NCBI GenBank assembly: GCA_018668475.1
Contig: JABJCZ010000272.1
Span: 1 to 9,782 of the forward strand
Direction of reading: 5' to 3'
DNA length: 9,782 nt
From: Alphaproteobacteria bacterium
Lineage (GTDB): Bacteria; Pseudomonadota; Alphaproteobacteria; UBA828
The notes beneath the pieces were generated by a model. That model had not been told where the DNA came from, did not search any database, and saw nothing but the letters and a program-made list of their open reading frames with translations. Of this stretch, positions 1 through 7,936 are shown piece after piece. Positions within the stretch are counted from its first letter, which is position 1, and each line of letters starts with the position of its first letter. Position numbers and translations under genes: made by a program.

Positions 1-165
1 CAGGTGAACGATGTCGATACCGCCTATGAACGCGTGATCGCGGCAGGCTTCAAAACAACCAATCCGCCGCTTACTTTGCGGGGTGGCGTCGCTCGGGTAA
101 TCTACATTCGCGCGCCGGAAGACCAGATCACCGAGATGGTTCAATATTCCGAGCCCGCCGGGTAA
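1..165 (+). CDS. VOC (glyoxalase/bleomycin-resistance fold) protein, C-terminal fragment
   Basis: Frame 1 is open from the window edge to a TAA at 163-165, giving the last 54 residues of a protein whose start lies upstream. The fragment has the shape of the final beta-alpha-beta-beta-beta module of the vicinal oxygen chelate fold: a V-x-D-V-D-x-A-Y-E helix start, A-A-G-F near residues 14-17, then a strand ending in I-T-E-M-V-Q (residues 43-48). In this family the Glu of E-[LM]-x-Q (here E45) is usually a metal ligand. The usual D-P-D-G turn before it is A-P-E-D here. Members include glyoxalase I, ring-cleavage dioxygenases and epimerases, so the reaction cannot be named from this tail. It ends three bases before the GntR-type regulator and is probably co-transcribed with it. 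Confidence 0.75.
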   Translation, partial: QVNDVDTAYERVIAAGFKTTNPPLTLRGGVARVIYIRAPEDQITEMVQYSEPAG

Positions 166-168
166 CAA

Positions 169-906
169 GTGCCCGATATGACGTCCTCACCTGTCCTCGC
201 AGCCATCGTCGAAAAAAGCGATACGAAACCGCGCAATCGGCGCGAAGGCACCCCGCTGCACGAAAAAGTCTACAACGAATTGCGGCGCGCGTTGATCGCC
301 GGGCGATTTCAACCCGGCCAGGTGATCACCTTGCGGCGGGTGGCGGCCATGCTCGGCACCAGTCCCATGCCTGTGCGCGAAGCATTACGGCGATTGACGG
401 CTGAGGGCGCGTTGGTCGTCGGCCCAAATCGCTCTGTGCGGGTCCCGATGATCACTGTTGCAGGTTACACGGAGGTCTATGAGATCCGCATAGCGTTGGA
501 GGGTCTGGCTGCCGAGAAGGCAGCCGGTCGAATGAGCGAGGCCGAACTCGACCGCCTGCAAGCCGTCAATCAGGCCTTTCGCGATGCCGCCGAGAACAAT
601 GACGCTGAGGGCTACCTGGAGAACAACCAGGAATTCCACCTCTCCATATACCGGGCGGCGGGCTCCACATTGCTGGTCGATACCATTGAGGGCCTGTGGC
701 TACGCGTCGGGCCGATCCTGCACTATCTATTTCGCGATGTTGGGCTGGTCAACGCCGCCGTGGAGACCCACACACCGATCCTCGACGCACTTCGCCGGCA
801 CGACGGGCCGGCAGCACGGGCTGCTGTCGCCAACGACATCCATCACGCGGCCCTGCATCTGACTGACTGGTTGCTACCAAAGGATTCCGCAGGCTCGCAG
901 GACTGA
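169..906 (+). CDS. GntR-family transcriptional regulator, FadR/FCD subfamily
   Basis: A 245-residue one-component DNA-binding repressor or activator. Residues 30-95 form the GntR winged helix, with a recognition-helix region around M-P-V-R-E-A-L-R-R-L (67-76) and the wing to about R91-V92. Residues 100-233 form the all-helical FCD ligand domain, opening Y-T-E-V-Y-E-I-R. FCD domains normally bind a metal and a carboxylate effector through D-x3-H, then two further His. Here the equivalents appear to be N153, H157, H201 and D223, so two ligands look substituted; H225 or H226 could stand in for the last. The long start is GTG at 169, with CGGG just upstream; ATG at 178 is an alternative that removes three residues. 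The gene follows the VOC gene by 3 bp and converges on hyuA with 8 bp between stops. It is a natural candidate to control the neighbouring catabolic genes, but its target is not shown by the sequence. Confidence 0.93.
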   Translation: MPDMTSSPVLAAIVEKSDTKPRNRREGTPLHEKVYNELRRALIAGRFQPGQVITLRRVAAMLGTSPMPVREALRRLTAEGALVVGPNRSVRVPMITVAGYTEVYEIRIALEGLAAEKAAGRMSEAELDRLQAVNQAFRDAAENNDAEGYLENNQEFHLSIYRAAGSTLLVDTIEGLWLRVGPILHYLFRDVGLVNAAVETHTPILDALRRHDGPAARAAVANDIHHAALHLTDWLLPKDSAGSQD

Positions 907-914
907 CTGTCCGC

Positions 915-2955
915 TCAGGAAATTCGCAGGAACCCCAGCTCGTCAATGCGCAATACCTGACCAGGGTGCACCAGCGTCGTTGCCGATTTTTCTTCGATCA
1001 GTAACGGCCCGTCGCCAGCATATCCGGCAGGCAATAATTCACGCGCCAGCACTGTTGCCTCATGCTCGCCATCCTCGCCATAGCGAACCCTGCGCGTTCC
1101 CTTCACTGCCGCGTCACCTGACAGGCCCTCGTTATCGAGAGGCTTGAGCGTGGGACGCGGCACACTGGCGGTTGCCACCAGATGAAAATTGACGAATTCC
1201 ACCGGCGTGTCATCCAGCTTGAACGTAAATGCCCGCTCATGCGCCACATGAAAATCAGCCAAAACGCCTTCAATCGTTGGCGCCGCCATATCAACCGGCA
1301 CGCCGACCCAGTGCTCCTGGCCCTGATAGCGCAGATCAATGCGGCCAGCGAAACTCAGATCTTCGGCATCCACGTTGGTATCCGACCCAAAATATTCCTC
1401 AGCCTCGTCCCGCAGTTCCGTATAGAGCGTGCGCACATCGTCCGCTGTGACGCCATCCGCCCGCATCAGGCGGGTGCGAACAAAGTCGCGCCGGGGTTCG
1501 GTCGCCAACATGCCCCAAGCCGAAAAGTAGCCGGGATAACGTGGCACGATGACTTCTCTCGCGCCAAGCTCACGACCAAGCGTTGCGGCGTGCATAGCCC
1601 CGCCTCCCCCACCGACAACGAGAACGAAATCGCGTGGATCATGCCCGCGCTGGATCGAGACCAGCTTGAGCGCGTTGATCATGTCTGCGTCGGCGAGCCG
1701 GATGACGGCATCAGCCGCCTCCTCGACGTTGACGCCAAGTCCATCCGCAATCTTCTGCATTGCGGCAGCCGCTTTCGCCCGATCAAGTTTGATCTGACCG
1801 CCGGCGAAATAGTCTGGATCAAGCACGCCAGTCAGGAGCTTAGCATCGGTGACTGTCGGCTCAGTGCCACCCTGCCCGTAACAGGCTGGGCCTGGGTCAG
1901 CACCGGCGCTAACCGGGCCAACTTTCAGCGATCCCACCCGATCGAACCAGGCAACGGATCCGCCGCCGGTTCCGATTTCGACGATATCCACCACCGGCAC
2001 TTTGACTGGATAACCCGGATTGGTGCGCGACCATTCAAGCTTGTAGTCCGTGGTGACCGTCACCTCACCGTTCATGATGACCGAACATTTGGCCGTGGTA
2101 CCGCCAATATCCAGATAGATCACGCTGGGCTCGTTGCACAGCTCACCTACAAGAGCCGCACCGTTCACACCCGCCGAGGGGCCAGACTCGACCAGTGTAA
2201 TCGGATGCGCGCGGGCCCAATCAAAACTGGTGGAACCCCCGTTTGACTGCATGGCATGCATCGGACAGTTTAGCCCCTGCTCGCCCAGCGTCCGCTCAAG
2301 ACGCTCAAAGTAGCGCTGCACGATCGGCTGCACATAGGCATTGAGAACAGCCGTATTGGCGCGCTCATATTCACGCCACTCACGCGTGATTTCATGACTG
2401 GCGGTCACCGCAACATCTGGCAGGCGCTTGCGCAATTCCGCCGCACATTCGCTCTCATGGGCCGGAGACGCGTAACTGTGCAAGAACTGCACGGCAACGG
2501 CCTCCACGCCTTCGGCCTGGCACGTCGCAACAATGGCGTCCAGATCCTCCAGGTGCAGCGGCTCGATTTCGTTGCCCTCGGCATCCATGCGTTCACGCAC
2601 TTCGAACCGCAAATAACGCGGCACGAAGGGTTCAGGTTTTTCGAACCGAAGATTATAAAGGTCAGGCCGGTTGCCACGTGCAATCTCCAGCACATCGCGA
2701 AAACCGGTGGTCGTGATCAGCGCGGTCTTGACCCCTTTGCGCTCGGTAATGGCATTGATCACCGTGGTGCCGCCGTGCACGAAAAAACTCACGGCTTCAG
2801 GCGATACGTCCGCCAGCGCAATAGAGTTCTGAATACCCTGGGTCAGATCCGACGGCGTTGTAAGTGATTTCTCCGCCGTCAGTTCGCCAGTGTCATCATC
2901 GAAATACACCAGGTCGGTAAAGGTGCCGCCGATATCTACTGCCATACGACCCATG
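915..2955 (-). CDS. hyuA: Hydantoinase/oxoprolinase family protein, HyuA-type (ATP-binding) subunit
   Basis: A 679-residue protein of the ASKHA-fold HyuA/OplA family. In this family the A subunit binds ATP and phosphorylates the substrate, and the B subunit completes the reaction, as in N-methylhydantoinase, 5-oxoprolinase and acetone or acetophenone carboxylases. Visible motifs: D-I-G-G-T-F-T-D at 7-14 (phosphate loop), H-G-G-T-T at 60-64, N-G-G at 238-240, L-D-I-G-G-T-T-A-K at 281-289 (second phosphate loop), A-G-A-D-P-G-P-A-C-Y-G at 350-360, R-G-H-D-P-R-D-F at 436-443 and V-G-G-G-G-G at 447-452. The length is normal for an unfused subunit. I chose ATG at 2955 because GGGGGA lies 8 bases upstream; a TTG at 2960 would overlap the hyuB stop and add two residues. 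The TGA of hyuB lies one base before this ATG, so the two are probably translationally coupled. The actual substrate is unknown: hydantoin, lactam and carboxylase activities are all found in the family. Confidence 0.93.
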
Positions 2956-2956
2956 T

Positions 2957-4699
2957 TCAAGTTCCCCCGCGCAGGTTTGCCGTCGCCTCGGCATCAGTCT
3001 CACCGGCGTCGTTGATCACCACACCATAGGCACCCCGTGCCTGATCGCGCGTTACGTAGCCGTCGCGCACATCGGCGTTGACCGCTTCCGGCGGTCTGTC
3101 GTGCGGATCGCCAAATCCGCCGCCACCACCCGTCACCACACGCACCCGGTCTCCTCGCGCCAGCGCTTGATAGGCGATCCGCGACACGCGATGGGTTTCG
3201 CCGTCGTGATCGAATTCCATATAATTCGTCGAGCCATCACCGCCGCCTTCCAGCCCCCACGGCGGAACAATGGAGCGGCCATAGCTGCAATAGGTGTGGG
3301 CCTCGTCCGCCACAATCTCGAACTCGCGCACCACGCCAAAGCCGCCACGTTGACGCCCGGCACCCGCGCCGCCATCAGTATTGAGCGCATATTGGCGCAC
3401 CCGCAGCGGCACCTTGGCCTCGAATAGTTCGATCGAATAATTGTAGGTGTCACCATCCGTCGTCGCGATCAAGGCGCCAGTGCCGTCGCGGTCCGCCATC
3501 GCGCCCCAGCCACCCACGGCCGGCTCAATATGAACAAACATTTCGTCGGTTTTTGGGTCGCGGCCAAAGAAGTAAGTGCCACACAGGCTCATGTAGCTAC
3601 CCGCACTAAACCGCTCAGGCGCCAATGGCGCCAGCGCCATCCACACCAGCTCCGACGCATGGGCCGAGCCTTCGTAATACCACCCGGTCGGCGCCGGCTT
3701 GGTCGCTGTGAAAATTGTTCCCTCTGGACACACCAGTTTGAGCGGCCGAAACCAGCCCTCGTTGGACGGCGCCTGCGGATCAACCAGCGACTTGAAAACG
3801 GTTTTGACCGATGAACTCAGCGCTCCGTATGCACAGTTGATCGGCCCCCTGGTTTGCGGACTGGATCCAGTGAAGTCGAAGGTCATTTCTTCGCCAGCAA
3901 TACGGACCTCCACGCAGACCGGAATCTGCGCATCGGTCACACCGTCACCGTCAATAAAGTCGGTGGAGTGATAAACGCCATCCGGCAAGGCCGCGATGGC
4001 CTGGCGGGCGAGCTGCTCGCTGGTATCGAGAATGTGCGCGAATGTATCGCGCACAAAATCGCCGCCGTATTTCTCGAAAATTTCACACAGGCGCGTCTCC
4101 GCGATCCGTACGGCGGCCAGCTCTGCATTAAAGTCACCGATGCACATGACTGGCAGACGCGTATTCTCCCGGATCAGCTCAATAATATCCGGCTGCACCA
4201 CGTCGCCGCGGCACACCCGCAGCCCGGGGAAGCGTATCCCTTCTTGATAAATCTCGGTGGCGCTGGGTGAAATACTGCCGGCAACCGCGCCGCCAACCTC
4301 GCTCCAATGAGCAACAGCGATGGAAAAACCTTCAAGCGTTCCATCGATGAAGACCGGCTTGATCAACGCGATGTCGCAGGTATGCGTGCCGCCATCATAA
4401 GGATCGTTGGTCATGAATACGTCACCGGGATGCATATCGTCGCCAAAGCGGCGGATCATGCTCTCAACCTGTAACGCAAATGTGCCCGTAAACAGCGTGA
4501 TGCCGTTGGTCTGGACGATCAGTTGGCCTTTCGGGTCACAAATGCCGCACGCGAAATCCAACACTTCGTAGATCACCGGGCTCATGGAACACCGGGCAAT
4601 GACAATGCCCATTTCGTCAGCCGCCGCGAGCAATTTTCCGCGTACGATTTCCTGCGTTACCGGATCATGCATTGAGCTCGCACCCTGCTTGTCTGACAT
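2957..4699 (-). CDS. hyuB: Hydantoinase/oxoprolinase family protein, HyuB-type subunit
   Basis: A 580-residue HyuB/OplB-family subunit, partner of the downstream HyuA; the two normally form a soluble cytoplasmic heteromer. Family features: N-terminal D-P-V-T-Q-E-I-V-R (12-20), N-D-P-Y-D-G-G-T-H-T-C-D-I (98-110), A-H-W-S-E-V-G-G (130-137), and the terminal glycine-rich G-G-G-G-G-F-G-D-P (524-532), all expected of full-length B subunits. ATG at 4699 is preferred because GGAG sits 6 bases upstream of it; an in-frame ATG at 4711 would add four residues but would place that ribosome site inside the gene. It is first in the hyuB-hyuA operon and diverges from the mandelate-racemase-like gene across about 145 bp containing an inverted repeat. 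In fused eukaryotic-type oxoprolinases A comes first; here the genes are separate and B precedes A. N-methylhydantoinase is the conventional label, but the substrate is unproven. Confidence 0.93.
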   Translation of the reverse strand: MSDKQGASSMHDPVTQEIVRGKLLAAADEMGIVIARCSMSPVIYEVLDFACGICDPKGQLIVQTNGITLFTGTFALQVESMIRRFGDDMHPGDVFMTNDPYDGGTHTCDIALIKPVFIDGTLEGFSIAVAHWSEVGGAVAGSISPSATEIYQEGIRFPGLRVCRGDVVQPDIIELIRENTRLPVMCIGDFNAELAAVRIAETRLCEIFEKYGGDFVRDTFAHILDTSEQLARQAIAALPDGVYHSTDFIDGDGVTDAQIPVCVEVRIAGEEMTFDFTGSSPQTRGPINCAYGALSSSVKTVFKSLVDPQAPSNEGWFRPLKLVCPEGTIFTATKPAPTGWYYEGSAHASELVWMALAPLAPERFSAGSYMSLCGTYFFGRDPKTDEMFVHIEPAVGGWGAMADRDGTGALIATTDGDTYNYSIELFEAKVPLRVRQYALNTDGGAGAGRQRGGFGVVREFEIVADEAHTYCSYGRSIVPPWGLEGGGDGSTNYMEFDHDGETHRVSRIAYQALARGDRVRVVTGGGGGFGDPHDRPPEAVNADVRDGYVTRDQARGAYGVVINDAGETDAEATANLRGGT

Positions 4700-4733
4700 T
4701 TGTATCTCCATAGCCAGCCGAAATAGGCGCCGC

Positions 4734-4780
4734 GATTGTTCCCGACGGGAGCGGCGCGCGCAACCCTTCAGGGAACAATC
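4734..4780. promoter_or_regulatory. Perfect 10-bp inverted repeat between divergent genes, candidate operator
   Basis: GATTGTTCCC at 4734-4743 is matched exactly by its reverse complement GGGAACAATC at 4771-4780, with a 27-base spacer. Each arm is also followed, reading inward, by a GGG after 3 or 4 bases (CCCGACGGG, and CCCTGAAGGG on the other strand), so the element looks like two inverted copies of one GATTGTTCCC-N3/4-GGG site. It sits in the only gap between hyuB and the divergent mandelate-racemase-like gene, where an operator for a shared regulator would be expected. On the minus strand TTGCGC (4763-4758) and AACAAT (4740-4735), 17 bases apart, could be a weak promoter for hyuB overlapping one arm. 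On the plus strand TTGGGG (4787-4792) and TACCGT (4811-4816) are a poor promoter match. The role and the binding protein are inferred. Confidence 0.5.
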
Positions 4781-4843
4781 ATGTGCTTGGGGAATCGCCC
4801 AATCCTGCGCTACCGTGCGAGGTGACTAACTGGGAGATTCAAA

Positions 4844-5986
4844 ATGGTAAAAATCGCCGAAATCAGGGCAACAGCCCACTCTTGCCCGATCACTCAGAAC
4901 GTCATTCGTCTGGGCCTCGGGCGCAACGTCAAACGTGATTTTGTCTGCGTGCGGGTGATCACCGACGACGGGACGGTTGGCTACGGCGAGGCGCATCACG
5001 GGCAAAACCTGACTGCCATGGCTGAAATCGTCGAGAAAGGCCTTGGCTCCCTGTTGATCGGCGAAGATCCGTTCGACACAGAAGGCATCTGGAACCGGAT
5101 CAAATATCAGCAAATCCAGACCCATGGCCTCGGCGCCGGCAGCGTCATCGCGCTCTCCGGCATCGATATAGCCTTGTGGGATCTCAAGGGTAAACTGCTG
5201 GGCCAGCCCATCTGGCGCTTGCTGGGTGGCAGCCGCAAGTCTGTGCGGGCCTACGCGGGCGGACTTACCCTAGGATTTCAACCGCTTAAATCGCTGGAAG
5301 CCGAGGTCGCGTCATACGTCGACATGGGGTACTCGGCTATCAAGCTGCGGGTCGGTGATACTCCGCGGAAAGACGCGGAGCGCGTCACTCACATCCGCAA
5401 GACATTCGGTGACGACCTCGACATAGCCGTTGACGCTGCGACCCGCTACAGCGCGCTCGATCTGCCCGAAGTGGTCGATTACCTCGAGCGCAACCGGGTC
5501 TACTGGATGGAAGAGCCTTTCACACCTGACAATGTGCAGGCCTATGTCGTCCTTTCGAAACGCACCAACACACCCATCGCTGCCGGAGAAAATAACTATA
5601 CGCGACAGGCATTTACGGAGTTTTTCTCATCTCGCGCGATAACTATTTGTCAGGCCGATATCTGCAAAACCGGCGGCATAACCGAGCTCAAGAAAATCGC
5701 GGACATGGCTGCCGCCTGGCACATCGCAGTGGCACCCCATACCAGCCACAGCATTATCGCGACCGCGGCAACGGTCAATCTGATGGGTGCTATTCCCAAT
5801 GCGCTAATTTACGAAGCCGATGAAGCACCGATCAACCCGTTCCGGACCGATTTATCACCAAACGCCCCGAAAATTGTTGATGGCTTTATCCAGCCCAACG
5901 ATGCACCAGGCCTTGGTATCGACATTGATGAAACCGTGCTGGAGAAATATCCGCCCGTGCCTGGGCCCTGCTACATCCCGGGGTAA
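4844..5986 (+). CDS. Enolase-superfamily enzyme, mandelate racemase/muconate lactonizing type
   Basis: A 380-residue, full-length member of the mandelate racemase branch. Enzymes of this branch abstract the alpha proton of a carboxylate bound to Mg2+ and then racemise, dehydrate or cycloisomerise it. The N-terminal capping domain spans about 1-125 and the barrel about 130-350. Predicted Mg2+ ligands are D197 (A-V-D-A), E223 (W-M-E-E-P) and E249 (A-A-G-E-N). A His-Asp dyad is formed by D272 (Q-A-D-I) and H299 (A-P-H-T-S), with E324 matching the conserved Glu of mandelate racemase. The second-strand base motif is K167-L-R169 rather than the K-x-K of mandelate racemase, which favours an acid-sugar or hydroxy-acid dehydratase using His299 over a true racemase. 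The start is ATG at 4844 with GGGAG seven bases upstream. It diverges from hyuBA. The substrate cannot be assigned. Confidence 0.92.
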   Translation: MVKIAEIRATAHSCPITQNVIRLGLGRNVKRDFVCVRVITDDGTVGYGEAHHGQNLTAMAEIVEKGLGSLLIGEDPFDTEGIWNRIKYQQIQTHGLGAGSVIALSGIDIALWDLKGKLLGQPIWRLLGGSRKSVRAYAGGLTLGFQPLKSLEAEVASYVDMGYSAIKLRVGDTPRKDAERVTHIRKTFGDDLDIAVDAATRYSALDLPEVVDYLERNRVYWMEEPFTPDNVQAYVVLSKRTNTPIAAGENNYTRQAFTEFFSSRAITICQADICKTGGITELKKIADMAAAWHIAVAPHTSHSIIATAATVNLMGAIPNALIYEADEAPINPFRTDLSPNAPKIVDGFIQPNDAPGLGIDIDETVLEKYPPVPGPCYIPG

Positions 5987-6023
5987 TGGCCCCCAGAACC
6001 AACGGAAACGGGCCTAGAACTGC

Positions 6024-6743
6024 TTAGAATTCTGCGCGGCCCACGCTGGAGCCGCCACAGACATGAAGTGTCTGGCCGGTGATGAAGGACGACCCATCAG
6101 CCAGAAAAAACGAGACGGCCTCGGCAATATCCTCAGGCTCCCCGACGCGTCCGACCGGGATATTCGCAAGCGAAGCTATTGTTCGCGGGCTATCAGCCGG
6201 ATTGGCCGCGCGATATAGCTCGGTCGCAATTGGTCCTGGGCACACGGTATTGACGGTAATGCCATCCCCTGCCAGCTCCAGTGCTAAGGTGCGAGTGAGG
6301 CTGACTAGCGCGCCTTTGCTGGCGGCATAGTTGGTACGTAGAGGTTTGCCGAGAACCGATCGGCTGGAGATATTGACGATACGGCCAAATTTCGCCGCTT
6401 GCATACCCGGGGTAAGCGCCTGGGCGCAATGGATAGCAGCACGCACATTTACCGCCATAACGGTCGCAAAATCGGCAGCGGTGGCGTCTTTCAACAATGC
6501 AGGCTTGACCACACCAACATTATTCACCAAACGCGTTATGGGGCCATCGGCAAGCGCACCCTTGAGCGCAGACGCAGTGGCCGCTTCATCGGACAGGTCA
6601 GCCTCAATATAGGTTGCCGAGCCCGCGTCATCAGGCCTCACCATGTCGATATTCACGACATCATGCCCGGTTGCCCTCAAATACGCACAGACGGCCCGCC
6701 CAATTCCGCGCGAGCCGCCTGTCACAAGTGCCCGGTCAGCCAT
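6024..6743 (-). CDS. Short-chain dehydrogenase/reductase (SDR), classical FabG-like
   Basis: A 239-residue classical SDR interconverting an alcohol and a ketone with NAD(P)(H) in the cytoplasm. The cofactor loop T-G-G-S-R-G-I-G is at 8-15; D33 at the end of the second strand suggests NAD(H) rather than NADP(H). N-N-V-G is at 74-77. The catalytic residues are S126 (N-I-S-S), Y139 and K143 (Y-A-A-S-K), followed by the C-P-G-P-I-A-T-E segment at 168-175 and a normal G-Q-T-L-H-V-C-G-G C-terminal strand. It lies 35 bp downstream of the luciferase-like monooxygenase on the same strand and probably oxidises or reduces that enzyme's product or precursor. The ribosome site before ATG 6743 is weak (GGCTGG), consistent with translation from a polycistronic message. 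It converges on the mandelate-racemase-like gene, 37 bp apart. Annotation as 3-oxoacyl-ACP reductase would be over-specific. Confidence 0.92.
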   Translation of the reverse strand: MADRALVTGGSRGIGRAVCAYLRATGHDVVNIDMVRPDDAGSATYIEADLSDEAATASALKGALADGPITRLVNNVGVVKPALLKDATAADFATVMAVNVRAAIHCAQALTPGMQAAKFGRIVNISSRSVLGKPLRTNYAASKGALVSLTRTLALELAGDGITVNTVCPGPIATELYRAANPADSPRTIASLANIPVGRVGEPEDIAEAVSFFLADGSSFITGQTLHVCGGSSVGRAEF

Positions 6744-6778
6744 ATACCAGCCGCAAGGCGTTACGTATTTTCGGACGC

Positions 6779-7882
6779 CTACTCAGCAGCTGATTTGGCA
6801 CCGATAGCCGCAGTCAGCTTGGGCATGACTTCCTTCGCCAGCAACTCCATGGAGCGCTTCATGGCGGGCTTGTTCACCCAGTCCTGAGCGACATGCAAGA
6901 GCGTGCCGAAATGGCCGACCTCTTCGCGGAACGCCAGGAGCTTCTCAACCACGGTATCCACACTGCCATGGATCACGAAATTGTCGCGCAGGTCCTCATG
7001 CTTCAGGGTATCCGGATCGTCACCCTTGTTCACGACAAAGGGGCCTTTCATCTCAGCCCGCTCGAAAATCTTGAACAGATAGTCATAGTAGTAATCTGTC
7101 GAATCGCCGCGCGTCTTGACGAGCGTCTCTGCCTCGGCATCCGTATCTGCAACATGGACGTTGCGGGCAACACGCCAGATTTCCGGGTCCGCTTCGCGGC
7201 CATGCTTGGCGGATTCTTCCGCGTAAACGTCCCAATGGCTCTTGGTCGACCAGTTACCGATAAAGTTGGCGCTGACCGGCTCGTATCCCTTGCTCGCAGC
7301 ATAGCGTATCGAGCCGGAATAGGGGCTCATGGCAGAAATCGCGATCGGCGGTGTCGGCTGCTGATACGGCTTGCACATAGAGCCCAGGCCAATGTCATCG
7401 TAGACCCAGTCCGTGACCTTCACATTCCAGTATTTGCCCTTGATGTCATACGGCGGGCTGCCGGCCCAGATCTGCTGGATGATGTCGATGGACTCTTTCA
7501 TCATCTCATTGCGGTCAAGATCCATGGTGCCGAACATTTCAAAGTCCGGCGGCAGGCCACCGGGACCAACGCCCATGATGAAGCGCCCCTTGGACAAATG
7601 ATCGAACATTGCACACTGACCAGCAACCAGAGCCGGATGATACTGCGGCAGACACATCACACCGGTCGCAAATTTGATGTTTTTGGTTCGACCGATCAGG
7701 CTCGAGAGGAAAATCAGGGGAGAGGTGATCTGCTCCGCTGATGACGCATAATGTTCGCCGACCCAAGCTTCGTCATAGCCCAGCTCGTCGGCGTAAATCA
7801 TTGCTTCCACATCTTCATTGATCGCCGTGTGGTAAGCCTTTTTAGGATCATGGACCGGCATCATAAACAGACCGAGTTTCAT
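6779..7882 (-). CDS. Luciferase-like flavin-dependent monooxygenase (LLM class)
   Basis: A 367-residue TIM-barrel protein of the bacterial luciferase superfamily. These use reduced FMN supplied by a partner reductase, or F420 in a minority, to hydroxylate, epoxidise or Baeyer-Villiger-oxidise small organics. Signature segments: M-K-L-G-L-F-M-M-P first strand, D-E-A-W-V-G-E-H-Y at 37-45, H-P-A-L-V-A-G-Q at 82-89, and D-H-L-S-K-G-R-F-I-M-G-V-G-P-G-G at 94-109, the flavin-binding region. P-P-I-A-I-S-A at 178-184 is another barrel strand. Length and pattern resemble the limonene 1,2-monooxygenase-like group, a family resemblance only. No flavin reductase is encoded in the window. ATG at 7882 is supported by GGAGG nine bases upstream. 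It leads a minus-strand operon with the SDR, and the upstream gap holds a plausible promoter. Confidence 0.9.
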   Translation of the reverse strand: MKLGLFMMPVHDPKKAYHTAINEDVEAMIYADELGYDEAWVGEHYASSAEQITSPLIFLSSLIGRTKNIKFATGVMCLPQYHPALVAGQCAMFDHLSKGRFIMGVGPGGLPPDFEMFGTMDLDRNEMMKESIDIIQQIWAGSPPYDIKGKYWNVKVTDWVYDDIGLGSMCKPYQQPTPPIAISAMSPYSGSIRYAASKGYEPVSANFIGNWSTKSHWDVYAEESAKHGREADPEIWRVARNVHVADTDAEAETLVKTRGDSTDYYYDYLFKIFERAEMKGPFVVNKGDDPDTLKHEDLRDNFVIHGSVDTVVEKLLAFREEVGHFGTLLHVAQDWVNKPAMKRSMELLAKEVMPKLTAAIGAKSAAE

Positions 7883-7936
7883 TTTTTCGAGCCTCCCGAT
7901 GTAAAACTTTTTTGGCGGCGTTATCGCCAGCGGCGT

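Noticed and set aside
1182..2246. 354-codon open frame on the plus strand, antisense to hyuA
   Set aside because: It lies wholly inside hyuA, whose motifs are intact from end to end. Its translation has no recognisable domain and an unusual Arg/His-rich composition, typical of an antisense shadow of a GC-rich gene.
2394..2867. 157-codon plus-strand frame antisense to the 5' half of hyuA
   Set aside because: It overlaps the conserved N-terminal ATPase region of hyuA and shows no domain of its own.
5988..6014. GGCCC...GGGCC inverted repeat between the convergent enolase-superfamily and SDR genes, considered as a bidirectional terminator
   Set aside because: The stem is only 5 bp with a 17-base loop and no T-run on either side, so it is not a credible intrinsic terminator.
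6893..7741. 282-codon open frame on the plus strand, antisense to the luciferase-like monooxygenase
   Set aside because: It sits fully within a clear monooxygenase gene, has no family features and no convincing ribosome site; best explained as a shadow frame.
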